This document shows positions 1-7,887 of a stretch of 48,677 nucleotides of DNA, in pieces. The notes beneath the pieces were generated by a model. The model was not told the DNA's origin and made no database searches. It worked only from the letters and a program-made list of their open reading frames with translations. The position numbers and the translations under genes were made by a program. Source of the DNA: a virus; the IMG/VR virus record IMGVR_UViG_3300044911_003254, positions 1-48,677 of that record. One strand, 5' to 3'. Each line of letters opens with the position of its first letter. Positions within the stretch are counted from its first letter, which is position 1.

Positions 1-79
1 AACTGACGGATACCCTGACAACATGCATAAAGCACAGTCAACAATGGGCGAAGTCGTAATCAGCCTATTCATGCGCTAA
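1..79 (+). CDS. 3' end of an unidentified virion-region gene (partial)
   Basis: Only the last 25 codons are present, read in the frame starting at base 2 and ending in TAA at 77-79. The reading frame is open from the window edge, and the stop lies 13 bases before the capsid gene with its AAGGAG ribosome site in between, as expected for the preceding gene of the same operon. In phages the gene just before the capsid protein is often a scaffold, prohead protease or decoration protein, but the visible residues do not show which. Function unknown. Confidence 0.6.
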   Translation, partial: TDGYPDNMHKAQSTMGEVVISLFMR

Positions 80-92
80 GGAGTAAACCAAG

Positions 93-1403
93 ATGGCTAT
101 TAGAGATATGAATCAGCTTAGGAAGATGCCATTCCACGAAGTGGACGCAAAGGCTGATGTAAAGTTCAAGGACTTTGAGTACGCTTGGCGTTCTCCAAAG
201 CACCAGCTTCCAGATGGCAGAGAACTGAAGATGAAGGACGTTTTGACCATGTGGGAATCCCCATTGTGGGTTCCTAAGGTCATTAACAACAACATCCAGG
301 AAGCAATCGAGCCTATGCTTATTGCAACCAACATGTTACAGCGTCTTCCATTCAATGGCTACGGGACATTCGTCGACATGCCAGTTATGGGTGCTGTAGA
401 CGGTGATTTCGAGGTCGGCGAGCTTGAGACGTTCCCTGAATTGCGTGTGACCTATGGTCCAGCAGCTCAGATCGCTAACGCGCCAGCCAAGTACGGTGTT
501 GCCGTGAAGTTCTCGGATGAGGTACTTCGCTACTCTCAGTTCGATGTAATCACGATGGCAACTCGTCAGGCTGCTCGCGCTCTAGCACGTAACAAGGAAG
601 AGAAGATTTGGAATATGTGGTACAAGCTTGCTCGTGTAACCCACGACAACTTGAGCCCATTGAATTCGGCATTTGGTACGACAACTGGTCGCGATTTGAC
701 AGGTGCACAGAACGGTACTATCACGATGGACGACGTCTTTGAGATGTACGCACAGGTTCTAGCTCATGGTTATACCCCGAACCTCTTGTTCGTTCATCCT
801 TTGACATGGCTCATGTTCCTCCAGGACGCTCAGCTTCGTGCTTTCGCCCAGATGAACCAGCAGGCTTGGTACCCAGGTCAGTGGACAGGCAACCCAGCTC
901 ATCAGGATTTCCCTGCTGGCTTCGGTGGTCAGGCTCTACCGGGTGGTCAGGCTCGTTCGTGGCCTAACCAGAACGGTCACGTTCCTAAGGATGGAGACGG
1001 AAACGTTCTACCAATCGGTGCAGATGGCGAATATCAGAACTTGCGCACAGCTCCAGTTCTACCAAGTTATCTTGGCTTGCCTTTCCGTATCGTTGTTAGC
1101 CCCTGGGTTCCTTATGATGTGTCCTCGAACACCACAAGCATCATCATGGCAGATAGCAATGAGCTTGGGTTCTACATCGAAGAGCATGGTCCTAAGTCGA
1201 ATGAGTGGACAGACCCTGAGACTGACATCCTGAAGATCAAGATTTCCGAGCGTTACTTGATTCGTCCAAAGGATAGAGGCCTAGGTTTGGCAATTGCAAA
1301 GAACATTGTAGTAGACAGCAACAAGATCATCCTCCCAGCAACGGCACACATTGATGTGGCTGGAAGCATCTCTGCTGCAACTCGTAACGTAGCTGTTCCC
1401 TAA
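93..1403 (+). CDS. Major capsid protein (HK97-fold type)
   Basis: This 436-residue protein is most likely the major capsid protein that builds the icosahedral shell. Length and composition fit an HK97-fold subunit: a charged N-terminal arm, a long central region with the helix around residues 150-180 that resembles a spine helix, and the segment LLFVHPLTWLMFLQDAQLRA near residues 228-250, which is typical of the A-domain of these proteins. An ideal AAGGAG lies 8 bases before the ATG. A strong terminator follows immediately, so the gene can be transcribed to high level separately from the genes behind it, as a capsid gene needs. Codon choice is visibly more biased (many GCT, CGT, GTT, CCA codons) than in the low-copy connector genes downstream, which again fits high expression. 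Family assignment is by pattern recognition; a structure prediction would settle it. Confidence 0.85.
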   Translation: MAIRDMNQLRKMPFHEVDAKADVKFKDFEYAWRSPKHQLPDGRELKMKDVLTMWESPLWVPKVINNNIQEAIEPMLIATNMLQRLPFNGYGTFVDMPVMGAVDGDFEVGELETFPELRVTYGPAAQIANAPAKYGVAVKFSDEVLRYSQFDVITMATRQAARALARNKEEKIWNMWYKLARVTHDNLSPLNSAFGTTTGRDLTGAQNGTITMDDVFEMYAQVLAHGYTPNLLFVHPLTWLMFLQDAQLRAFAQMNQQAWYPGQWTGNPAHQDFPAGFGGQALPGGQARSWPNQNGHVPKDGDGNVLPIGADGEYQNLRTAPVLPSYLGLPFRIVVSPWVPYDVSSNTTSIIMADSNELGFYIEEHGPKSNEWTDPETDILKIKISERYLIRPKDRGLGLAIAKNIVVDSNKIILPATAHIDVAGSISAATRNVAVP

Positions 1404-1426
1404 TTAATTAGGCTGAACTGAATGCT

Positions 1427-1462
1427 AGGGCCCTCGCCTGATAAGGTGTCAGGGCCCTTTTT
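1427..1462 (+). terminator. Intrinsic terminator after the capsid gene
   Basis: The arms AGGGCCCT at 1427-1434 and 1451-1458 pair perfectly, the inner CGCC/GGTG can extend the stem around a short loop, and the right arm runs into a T-rich tract at 1457-1462. It lies between the capsid stop and the next ribosome site. Confidence 0.85.
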
Positions 1463-1476
1463 ATTAGGAGTCAAAA

Positions 1477-1923
1477 ATGTCACAGGTTGATTTTTCAAAA
1501 GTATCAATTGTCGATAGAGTCGACACTCTAGAGTCCGATGCTGCGGATCTCCAGGTCGGTCAACTCTACGCTTCGCTTACCGCTGCTGCCGAAGTTGGCA
1601 ATGTCCGTGCTGTCGCTATTCAGGTAAAGGACTTCAGTGGCACAAATGTTGCTGCTGCTTGTAAGTTCCACTGCCAGGTATTCGACGCAAACATGCTAGC
1701 TGCTGTTGTCGGCTCTTGGCGCCTAGCCGAAACTGGTGCTGGATCAGAAATTACTACTACGGCCAAACCGTCTCTAATTATCCAGACAAGTGCGAATGGG
1801 GCTGCTACTGTGTCGGTAACAGATGTTGCTGGTGCATCAAACACGACTGTTTATCTAAAGGTGAGTCCTCTAGGCAACTTCGGTCGTGACGAGTACATCG
1901 CACTTACATTCGATAACGCCTAA
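1477..1923 (+). CDS. Probable capsid-associated (decoration-like) protein
   Basis: A 148-residue protein with an AGGAG ribosome site 6 bases before its ATG. It has a short helical N-terminus with heptad-like spacing (VDRVDTLESDAADLQ, residues 12-26) followed by an Ala/Thr/Val-rich, predicted all-beta body. I do not recognise a named family. A small, beta-rich, strongly translated protein directly behind the major capsid gene is often a decoration or cement protein, and the codon bias resembles that of the capsid gene, which suggests many copies per virion. The beta body is also like that of small phage head proteins that trimerise through an N-terminal coil. The role is inferred from position and composition only. 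Confidence 0.7.
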   Translation: MSQVDFSKVSIVDRVDTLESDAADLQVGQLYASLTAAAEVGNVRAVAIQVKDFSGTNVAAACKFHCQVFDANMLAAVVGSWRLAETGAGSEITTTAKPSLIIQTSANGAATVSVTDVAGASNTTVYLKVSPLGNFGRDEYIALTFDNA

Positions 1924-1927
1924 TTAA

Positions 1928-1987
1928 TTTAGGTTTTACTGGACAAGGTTAATTGAGCAGACATATACTTACTCCGGTTAACCTAAA
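1928..1987. repeat. Inverted repeat in the gap before the 2002 gene
   Basis: TTTAGGTT at 1928-1935 is the exact reverse complement of AACCTAAA at 1980-1987, and the right arm overlaps the palindrome GGTTAACC at 1976-1983. The spacer is 44 bases. There is no T-run, so it is not a standard terminator. It may be an operator or an RNA structure close to the ribosome site (GGAG at 1990-1993) of the next gene. Confidence 0.4.
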
Positions 1988-2001
1988 CTGGAGTAAACAT
2001 T

Positions 2002-2535
2002 ATGCATATTTACCTGAACCCACCTCGTGCCTTCTGGCAAATCCCAGATACTAATATCACTTTAATGAAGGCGAAGCCTCTGAGAGAGATCTCAGAGGCT
2101 GAACTATCCAAGCTCTCAGTAGAGCAGCGAACTATTCTCGACAAATCTTTAGAGTCTGGAGTTGTTCGTTCTATCGACTCAGAGAGTCCACTACTTGGAT
2201 CTCTTGGGGCAGGGGGATTGGATATCCTTGCCCTCTCCGCTGCTGAGATTCAGCGTAAGCATATTTCAAGAATCGTAATGCAAAGAAGGGCTGGTCTTGC
2301 CGAACTAAACTCTCTTCTGGAAAGAGAGAAGGCGAAACCCTCCCCTCGAGAAGATGTGATTACAGTAATCAAGTATGGAATTGAGCGCATTCATCAAGAA
2401 GATCCAGATACCCTTGAAGATAAGTTCTACAGGGAAATAGAAGTGATCGAGGACGTTATTGAGCCAGAAGTGCCAGTAGAGGCACCTAAGAAGACCCGCA
2501 CAAGGATGAATAAGCTGGCCATGGAGACTAACTAA
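2002..2535 (+). CDS. Unknown virion-region protein with a helical middle and acidic tail
   Basis: A 177-residue protein not recognised as a named family. CTGGAG lies just before the ATG. The N-terminal third has an extended start rich in Pro and aromatic residues; residues 35-55 and 80-135 look strongly helical (for example ISRIVMQRRAGLAELNSLLE). The C-terminus is acidic and Pro-rich (IEPEVPVEAP) and then basic. This helix-plus-charged-tail layout resembles the 5539-5910 gene in the same operon, although I see no clear sequence identity. It stops 3 bases before the next ATG, so translation is probably coupled. A role in head assembly or head-tail joining is possible from position but not shown. 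Confidence 0.75.
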   Translation: MHIYLNPPRAFWQIPDTNITLMKAKPLREISEAELSKLSVEQRTILDKSLESGVVRSIDSESPLLGSLGAGGLDILALSAAEIQRKHISRIVMQRRAGLAELNSLLEREKAKPSPREDVITVIKYGIERIHQEDPDTLEDKFYREIEVIEDVIEPEVPVEAPKKTRTRMNKLAMETN

Positions 2536-2538
2536 CAA

Positions 2539-3120
2539 ATGAAGCAACCATATCTTAACTCGTTGATGGCATCACTATTAGCCGAACCCAGTCTAATTGC
2601 AGACGGTTTTGCCGATGGGAACGTTGATACTACGATCACCGAAACGAAGACGTTCTTGAGAGACACCACAGACGAGGATTCAGACGTGGTTTTCACAAGG
2701 CAGATAGAGAAGAATGCTGATGGCGACATTCTCTCAATTTCAACATGGTCGATAGCCAATGCTCCGACTGTCACAGATGTCTCAACAGACCAAGACGACG
2801 ACGCAACCGTGGCCCGCTCAGGGACAACGGAACTGACCATTACGGGGTCTAACTTCGGTGCTGAAGACACAGACATAGAAGTCTACTTATTTGTCCGTCA
2901 GAGGAATAAGGTCGACTGTATCGCCCCTACGCCATTCAAGAATAGGATCAGAATCCCAGCAACTATCACCAGCATATCTGTTGGGGATGATGAGATCGTA
3001 GCTGAGGTCACCCTGGAGAGTCTCTATGGATATGACCCAGGTCCAGGCCCATGCGAAGTTCTGGTCTTTAACCACAAGCGTCTTCTTGTCTCAGAAGAAT
3101 TTCAACTAACGGTTCTCTAA
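2539..3120 (+). CDS. Virion protein with an IPT/TIG Ig-like domain
   Basis: A 193-residue protein. From about residue 75 it shows the pattern of an IPT/TIG immunoglobulin-like domain: a start around IANAPTVTDVS, then TELTITGSNFG near residues 97-107, then EVYLFV. ITGSNFG is the hallmark turn of this family. The C-terminal third (EVLVFNHKRLLVS) may complete the sandwich or form a second beta domain. Ig-like domains on phage heads usually decorate the shell or help adhesion to surfaces. The gene starts 3 bases after the previous stop and its own TAA overlaps the next ATG (TAATG at 3118-3122). Placement among head genes suggests surface decoration; a neck function cannot be excluded. Confidence 0.75.
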   Translation: MKQPYLNSLMASLLAEPSLIADGFADGNVDTTITETKTFLRDTTDEDSDVVFTRQIEKNADGDILSISTWSIANAPTVTDVSTDQDDDATVARSGTTELTITGSNFGAEDTDIEVYLFVRQRNKVDCIAPTPFKNRIRIPATITSISVGDDEIVAEVTLESLYGYDPGPGPCEVLVFNHKRLLVSEEFQLTVL

Positions 3121-3572
3121 TGCGTAGACACTCGTACCTCCGTGCAGGAGCAATCAATTCCCAAAATGGCTCTTCTGGAGGTACGGTCGTCGTCGTTCCT
3201 GGCGAAGATAGCGTGTGGTCCTGCGACCCCGGTCTTCCTCTAAACTCTCTCGTCTATATTTCATCTTCAAATACTGTTGCAGAAGCCGATGGCTCTTCTC
3301 AGGATACTATGACATCCATAGGTTTTGTCTCGTCAAAGAGTGGCTCATCTTGTAGCGTCCATTCGGCTGGGGAACTTGCAGGCTTCGAGGGCCTAATCCC
3401 TGGGCGTACATACTATGCGGGTAAAGAACCAGGGACAATCTGGACCCCAACAGAAGAAGATGAAACTTTTCCTCTTGTCGTTCAGGTCGTGGGCAAGGCT
3501 AAAACTGAAGAAGTTCTATTAGTTATGATCAACCCAGGCCCATTTATTCTCTTCCCTCCAATATCCCCTTAA
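3120..3572 (+). CDS. Small beta-rich virion protein, fibre-tip-like
   Basis: A 150-residue protein, almost entirely beta by composition (many Ser, Gly, Val, Thr). The order of elements VYISSSNTV, then IGFVSSKSG, then GLIPGRTYYAG, then LVVQVVGKAKTEEVLLV matches a pattern often seen in phage fibre tips and small trimeric head proteins, where a substrate-value beta domain ends in a VGxA-xxxxxLLV strand. It overlaps the preceding gene by one base, so the two are probably translated together and may form one surface structure with the following head-side fibre. The family name and role are inference. Confidence 0.7.
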   Translation: MRRHSYLRAGAINSQNGSSGGTVVVVPGEDSVWSCDPGLPLNSLVYISSSNTVAEADGSSQDTMTSIGFVSSKSGSSCSVHSAGELAGFEGLIPGRTYYAGKEPGTIWTPTEEDETFPLVVQVVGKAKTEEVLLVMINPGPFILFPPISP

Positions 3573-3653
3573 CTAGCACCACCGCACAGTTATTGATTTC
3601 CTGAAACTTGGCAAGCATGATTTGTATTAACTGTCAAGTGTAAAACTTATAAC

Positions 3654-3674
3654 GCTTATATATTTCTTATAAGC
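3654..3674. promoter_or_regulatory. AT-rich hairpin just before the head-fibre ribosome site
   Basis: GCTTATA at 3654-3660 pairs with TATAAGC at 3668-3674 across a 7-base loop. It lies in a 113-base gap, directly upstream of the purine-rich ribosome site of the fibre gene at 3686. It lacks a T-run. It could protect the mRNA 5' side or bind a regulator. The surrounding TATA-rich bases (for example TTATAAC at 3647-3653) could also hold a promoter -10 element, but no good -35 is at the right distance. Confidence 0.4.
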
Positions 3675-3685
3675 AGGGGGAGACA

Positions 3686-5419
3686 ATGGCAAAGGCATAT
3701 ACATTTAGCGCTTCAGGTGGTTTGGTCCCTGTTGATGCCCTAGAAGCTGCCACATCTATTAATATCGCCAGCAGCGCATTCGTCGCTGATACCAACGGTA
3801 TTACAATGGGCTCGAACAAGGATATTACCTTGTCAGGTGGTGGCGAGATTCTCGGCCTGCCAACTACCCCATCAGCATCAGATGCAGCTGCCTCGAAGGC
3901 ATATGTGCAGTCGTACGCTGATAGCGTAGCATCAGGTCTTGATGTCAAGAAGAGCGTAGTCGCGGCAACTACCGCTGCTCTAACAGATGCCGTAACTTAT
4001 GACAATGGAGCTTCTGGTGTTGGGGCCACGCTGACAAGCAACTCGAATGCTGCCATGCAGCAGGTAGACGGTGTGTCTCTTTCTGCCGGCGACAGAGTCC
4101 TCATCAAGGATCAGGCAGACCCAGAGCAGAACGGTATCTATGTTGTGACTAACGCTGGTAACATTATCTCTGCTCCATACATTCTTACTCGTGCAACCGA
4201 CGCAGATACTGGTGGTGCAAATGGTGAGATGACTCCGGGCATGTTCTGTTTCGTAGAGCAGGGTTCGACTAACGCAGACACAGGTTGGGTGCTCAGCTCC
4301 CCTGATACGGCCATCACAATGGGAACTACCGAAGTTACATTCACTCAGTTCTCCAGTTCAGGTACGATTACAGCTGGCGCAGGCCTGACAAAGACAGGTG
4401 GCATAATCGATGTGGTCTCGGGCAACTCGGCCATCGTAGTTAATACTAACGATATCACATTGACTCTTGCCACGAACTCTGGTCTTGAAATCAGCTCAGG
4501 ACTGAAGATGGATCTCGATAGCAACTCTGGCTTGGCCCTCGGAGCTGGAGGTGTGAAGCTTGATGTGAGTGCACTGGCAAGCGGCGCAGGCGTATTTAGC
4601 GGAAGCACCATTGATGATGACTACTTCCCTTACTACGATGTTGCTAACTCCGCAACGAAGTATGTCGGCTTCGCTCAGCTTGCAAGCACAATGGCAGGAA
4701 ATGGCCTTGCTGCTTCTGGTGGTGTACTTGCCCTTGCCCTCAGCGAGCTAAGCACAAAGGCATCTCCAGATTCTCTTGACATGATTACGCTTGTTGATGC
4801 ATCAGACAGCAGCAGCAAGAAGGCCTCGATGGCTTCGCTTGCGGCAATCATGGCCGGCCTGTTGGACGGCGGAGCTCTTGTTGTAGAAAGTGATGAGCTG
4901 GCAGTGAATGTGGACAATAGCACAATCGAGATTAGTTCTGACGCGATCCAGGTCAAGGACCTCGGTATCACCGAAGATAAGCTCGCTGCAAGCTCTGTCA
5001 CCGCTGATAAGCTGCTGCTTTCTTCGGACTCGTCAAGTCTTGTCTCGAATGCGGCCATCACTGCTCCACTAAACAAGGCTGCTTATGTTGTTACCGCAAC
5101 TGGCAAGGTCGCCCTAGCTGCAAACAGCCAGGCTGGCATGCATGTCCAGGGTCTGCTTGGTAACGGTTCGGACATCTCTGCAGCCAATGAGGACGTCAGC
5201 CTCTATACTGTCGACGGATCCTTCCTCTCGATTGCATCGGCTGCACGAGATTCGGCGAACTTTACCCCTGGTGCAATCGTATACGCAATTGCTTCTGGAT
5301 TGCTAACAACAGACTTTGCGAACGACATCGACTCGGGAGACTGGTGTTGCCCTGTCGGAACTTCTGTAGGCACAGACTCCTTAATTCTTAGAATCGGGCT
5401 GCCTTTCCAGAAAGCCTAA
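3686..5419 (+). CDS. Head-side fibre protein with an adhesin-type domain
   Basis: A 577-residue Ser/Ala/Thr/Gly-rich protein with few charged and almost no aromatic residues, typical of a trimeric phage fibre. An N-terminal shaft (residues 1-85) leads to a domain at about 91-225 with the landmarks VDGVSLSAGDRVLIKDQ, QNGIYVVT, ILTRATDAD, FVEQGSTNADTGW and TTEVTFTQF. The same domain occurs in the tail-fibre gene at 44618-46060. Residues 225-460 contain repeated short beta units and ITEDKLAASSVTADKL, a motif common in fibre shafts. The C-terminus (about 460-577) may be the trimeric tip. Strong codon bias, a private ribosome site and a terminator right behind it point to high copy number. Because it sits among head genes it is more likely a capsid fibre than a tail fibre; this is inference. 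Confidence 0.8.
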   Translation: MAKAYTFSASGGLVPVDALEAATSINIASSAFVADTNGITMGSNKDITLSGGGEILGLPTTPSASDAAASKAYVQSYADSVASGLDVKKSVVAATTAALTDAVTYDNGASGVGATLTSNSNAAMQQVDGVSLSAGDRVLIKDQADPEQNGIYVVTNAGNIISAPYILTRATDADTGGANGEMTPGMFCFVEQGSTNADTGWVLSSPDTAITMGTTEVTFTQFSSSGTITAGAGLTKTGGIIDVVSGNSAIVVNTNDITLTLATNSGLEISSGLKMDLDSNSGLALGAGGVKLDVSALASGAGVFSGSTIDDDYFPYYDVANSATKYVGFAQLASTMAGNGLAASGGVLALALSELSTKASPDSLDMITLVDASDSSSKKASMASLAAIMAGLLDGGALVVESDELAVNVDNSTIEISSDAIQVKDLGITEDKLAASSVTADKLLLSSDSSSLVSNAAITAPLNKAAYVVTATGKVALAANSQAGMHVQGLLGNGSDISAANEDVSLYTVDGSFLSIASAARDSANFTPGAIVYAIASGLLTTDFANDIDSGDWCCPVGTSVGTDSLILRIGLPFQKA

Positions 5420-5444
5420 TTTAGTTCGATAGTGAATGGTTTTG

Positions 5445-5470
5445 AAAGGGGAGCTTGCGCTCCCCTTTTT
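5445..5470 (+). terminator. Intrinsic terminator after the head-fibre gene
   Basis: AAAGGGGAGC at 5445-5454 pairs with GCTCCCCTTT at 5459-5468 around the loop TTGC, and a long T-rich tract follows to 5476. Its stem is nearly the same as that of the terminator at 13052-13087. Confidence 0.9.
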
Positions 5471-5483
5471 CTTTTTCTATAAT
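5455..5483 (+). promoter_or_regulatory. Possible sigma70-type promoter
   Basis: A perfect TATAAT at 5478-5483 stands 17 bases after TTGCGC (5455-5460). The -35 box matches the consensus only at TTG and overlaps the terminator loop. A promoter here would restart transcription for the connector genes behind the terminator. Weak evidence. Confidence 0.3.
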
Positions 5484-5538
5484 CATGCTGAATCAAGTCA
5501 TTGATTAGATTATTGAACTTTTGATTATAGGATTAAGT

Positions 5539-5910
5539 ATGATCGAGAAAAGAAAAGTCCCCGATGCGGATATGGAAATCATTAGAAACATGGACCAGCA
5601 ACTTGAATCGTTAGTAAAGATGCACCACAAAGTTCGAAAAGATTTTCTACGCGCAGAAGCCGTCCTGCTCAGAGAGCATGGCACTTGTGAGAGAGAATTG
5701 AAGACATTTGTTGTTGGACTGTTAAAATCGTTTGATGTCCCAGAAGAAGATATAAAGAATTGGCGACTAAATGTCGAAGAAGGAGAATTCACGAAAGAAG
5801 GAGAAGAGCCTGAAGCAGTCCCTGAGCCAGAGGCTATAGAAGAGCCCGAACCTGAACTTTCGAAAGAAGCTAAGGCCCTTCAGGAAATTCGTAAGAAATA
5901 TAAGAGGTAA
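5539..5910 (+). CDS. Small helical protein with a Pro/Glu-rich tail
   Basis: A 123-residue protein, family not recognised. A longer frame can be opened from TTG at 5521, but I chose ATG 5539 because TAGGATT lies 5-10 bases ahead of it and nothing resembling a ribosome site precedes 5521. Residues 8-60 are strongly helical and charged (coiled-coil-like, DQQLESLVKMHHKVRKDFLRAE). Residues 80-108 form an acidic linker rich in EP pairs (EPEAIEEPEPE), and the end is a basic helix (LQEIRKKYKR). It stops 2 bases before the next gene. Helix, flexible acidic linker and basic peptide are features of scaffold- or connector-binding proteins, but this is only a suggestion. Confidence 0.75.
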   Translation: MIEKRKVPDADMEIIRNMDQQLESLVKMHHKVRKDFLRAEAVLLREHGTCERELKTFVVGLLKSFDVPEEDIKNWRLNVEEGEFTKEGEEPEAVPEPEAIEEPEPELSKEAKALQEIRKKYKR

Positions 5911-5912
5911 AA

Positions 5913-6914
5913 ATGGAAATTTCCGCCACTAGCCCAGAGAACGAAGACGAAGGACGTCCCTTAAACACAGTTATATCTGTAACTTTTGATGAGGAGATTG
6001 ATCCAGATAGCATCCAGGCGGGCGCATTCATCGTCACGACTAGTACAAGCAAGCTAGTGGTCCAGGGGCCCTCTCTGGAGAATTTAACTCCCGAACCACC
6101 TCACAGCTATCTTACTTCTGACGTATTCACCGGTATCGTTGAAGGTGTCATAACAACAGAGGACAACCTTACATTCGTATTCACACCAAATTCACCACTC
6201 TCCCCCAATGCCACTTACAAAGTAATCCTTGGCACAAAAGTTGTTTCTAAAACAATTGGCTCTGTTGAGAGTGGCGCCGAGAATACATCTACTGGAAGCA
6301 TCCTCCTAAAGGGTCCATACGTGGGCGAGGACGACACATTCGTAATTACAATACGAAGTACTGGCTTGCTCGGCACAGCCACCTTCTCATACCACAAGAC
6401 ATCAGGGGGATTAGAGTCTTCCGTCCTGGTCACAGATCGACTCGTTGAGCTCGAAGATGGAATCTTCGCCATATTCACAGCTGGTAATTTTGCCCTCAAC
6501 GATACATTCTCATTTGACGTTTACGAAGGCGTACCTCTAAGCGAGATCAACAGCTTTACCTTCTATACTGGGGCTTCCACATATGTAGAAGTAAACGATG
6601 AGATCCCATCATTCAAAATTGCCCAGCGAGAAGTAGATGGCTTTAGGAGGATCGACAATGTTCCTTCGGTGGATAGCGGCACTCTCGCCCTAGTGAGTAT
6701 TGTTCCATCGGACCGAGCTTCAAATGTCCCACTCGGATTCGAGACGATTACTTTAACATTTAACAAAGATATTGACCCAGATTCAGTATCAGATGCTTTT
6801 ATTGAAGTCTTAATGGAAAATCTCCCGCTTGATGAAACCGAACAGATGTCTGTCCCGATGTTCGTTTCGGCAACTGTCAGTGGCAAAAAACTCATACTAA
6901 GATTTCAGGGGTAA
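5913..6914 (+). CDS. Ig-like (Big_5) virion protein whose last domain is cut short
   Basis: A 333-residue protein. Residues 3-115 form one complete bacterial Ig-like domain of the Big_5/SbsA type: SPENEDEGRPLNTVISVTF, EEIDPDSI, then LTFVFTPNSPLSPNATYKVIL. Residues 130-235 form another beta domain (GPYVGEDDTFVITI, GTATFSYHKT). From residue 262 a second Big_5 domain begins (VPSDRASNVPLGFETITLTF, DIDPDSVS) but the protein stops right after the strand SGKKLILRF, where the family continues with a further strand and an ALDG-type turn. The missing half appears at the start of the gene at 7880. Starts after AGAGGT, 2 bases behind the previous stop. Likely an exposed head or neck decoration; the split is described under findings. 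Confidence 0.8.
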   Translation: MEISATSPENEDEGRPLNTVISVTFDEEIDPDSIQAGAFIVTTSTSKLVVQGPSLENLTPEPPHSYLTSDVFTGIVEGVITTEDNLTFVFTPNSPLSPNATYKVILGTKVVSKTIGSVESGAENTSTGSILLKGPYVGEDDTFVITIRSTGLLGTATFSYHKTSGGLESSVLVTDRLVELEDGIFAIFTAGNFALNDTFSFDVYEGVPLSEINSFTFYTGASTYVEVNDEIPSFKIAQREVDGFRRIDNVPSVDSGTLALVSIVPSDRASNVPLGFETITLTFNKDIDPDSVSDAFIEVLMENLPLDETEQMSVPMFVSATVSGKKLILRFQG

Positions 6915-6918
6915 ATAG

Positions 6919-7488
6919 ATGGCCGCTACAATAATTATCAATGAGTGGAATGGTTCTGTTGGAGCCCAATCAGCAACTTCAAAAGCTGGATCCACTGTGA
7001 AGTTTAAGTCTGCAGATGACGCAATTGTCAGTACCGATAACCCATTGGTGAAACCAAATGCAGGTGTCTATAGGTCTTATGAAAAGTGGCTGAGATGTTA
7101 TATTTCTGACCTAGGAGATTCTGCTTCAGTCTCAAATATCGAAGTATTCACAACAGGCACTCCCAACACAGGAATCTCGGTCTGGGCAGCTACATTCGAT
7201 ACGTATTGTGATGCTAATGGAGATGCAGAAGCAGATCCTCATGCTCCAAGGATTGGAGGCTATAGCAGTGCCAATGCCCTTCCACAACCAAAAACAAATC
7301 TATTCCTAGCAACTTCTACAGATCCTATTTCCTTAGGAGCTGGACCGTTCTCTGAGAATCAAGCTGATGGGGATATTGTAGAGGCAGGTGTCGGTAGTTA
7401 CCTTGCCCTTCAGATGGAAGTATTGCCAAGTGCGACAACTGGTTCTACAAGAAGCTATCAAGTTATCGTTCGGTACGACGAGGAATAA
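6919..7488 (+). CDS. Beta-rich virion protein of unknown role
   Basis: A 189-residue protein. After a short lead (MAATIIINEWNGS) it shows motifs I associate with a recurring family of small phage structural proteins: a DNPLVKPNAG segment near residue 40, YEKWLRCYIS near 55, and a final beta strand with an IVRYDE-type ending (SYQVIVRYDEE). Predicted all-beta with no membrane segment. It starts 4 bases after the truncated Ig-like gene, behind GGGGTAA, and ends directly before the next ATG. It is one of the two genes lying between the halves of the split Ig domain. Probable virion component; copy number and location unknown. Confidence 0.75.
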   Translation: MAATIIINEWNGSVGAQSATSKAGSTVKFKSADDAIVSTDNPLVKPNAGVYRSYEKWLRCYISDLGDSASVSNIEVFTTGTPNTGISVWAATFDTYCDANGDAEADPHAPRIGGYSSANALPQPKTNLFLATSTDPISLGAGPFSENQADGDIVEAGVGSYLALQMEVLPSATTGSTRSYQVIVRYDEE

Positions 7489-7887
7489 ATGACTAAGGAT
7501 AGGTTCAGGTGGCATTTTACTTTCAGGGTCCAGCCACTAGATGAGGTAACTATAGAAGAAGATCATCCGGATATGGCGTTCCTCAAGGGTCTTGCTGATT
7601 GCCACTTGGTTGCTGCAACATTAATTGATGTCGATCACTTCTCTTTATTCGAGGAAGAGGAAAGACAATTCCAATCAGTTATTCACTCAATAAGATTAGA
7701 GCCTTGTAAGTTGTCTAGGGTCTTTAGAAGAGTTGAGGTTAATCTTACGACAGGGACTAAACGTATTATTCCGGCATTCACCTATAGGGCGGACACAGAG
7801 CACCACTGTTTCGCTTTTCCTGACATCGTCGTCTTAACGGACAATTCGAAATTCTCAAGAGAAGCATGGGGAGACGAAGATGATTAA
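7489..7887 (+). CDS. Conserved-looking unknown protein in the neck gene cluster
   Basis: A 132-residue protein, family not recognised. It begins immediately after the previous TAA with no spacer, which suggests coupled translation, and overlaps the next gene by 8 bases. The N-terminus RFRWHFTFRVQP and the stretch VFRRVEVNLTTGTKRIIPAF (residues 84-103) look like beta strands around an acidic helical middle. It carries several His and Cys residues (for example HHCF) without a clear metal site. No signal peptide or membrane segment. The neighbours are Ig-like and connector genes, so a virion role is likely, but nothing in the sequence gives a function. Confidence 0.7.
   Translation: MTKDRFRWHFTFRVQPLDEVTIEEDHPDMAFLKGLADCHLVAATLIDVDHFSLFEEEERQFQSVIHSIRLEPCKLSRVFRRVEVNLTTGTKRIIPAFTYRADTEHHCFAFPDIVVLTDNSKFSREAWGDEDD

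Noticed and set aside
5521-5538. TTG start at 5521 for the small helical protein
   Set aside because: ATG 5539 has TAGGATT at the right distance; nothing suitable precedes the TTG.
6915-7879. Intron or intein as explanation of the split Ig-like domain
   Set aside because: The two genes between the halves encode beta-rich virion-type proteins. I see no maturase, intein splicing motifs or intron-like structure, and the second half has its own GGAGAC ribosome site and ATG.
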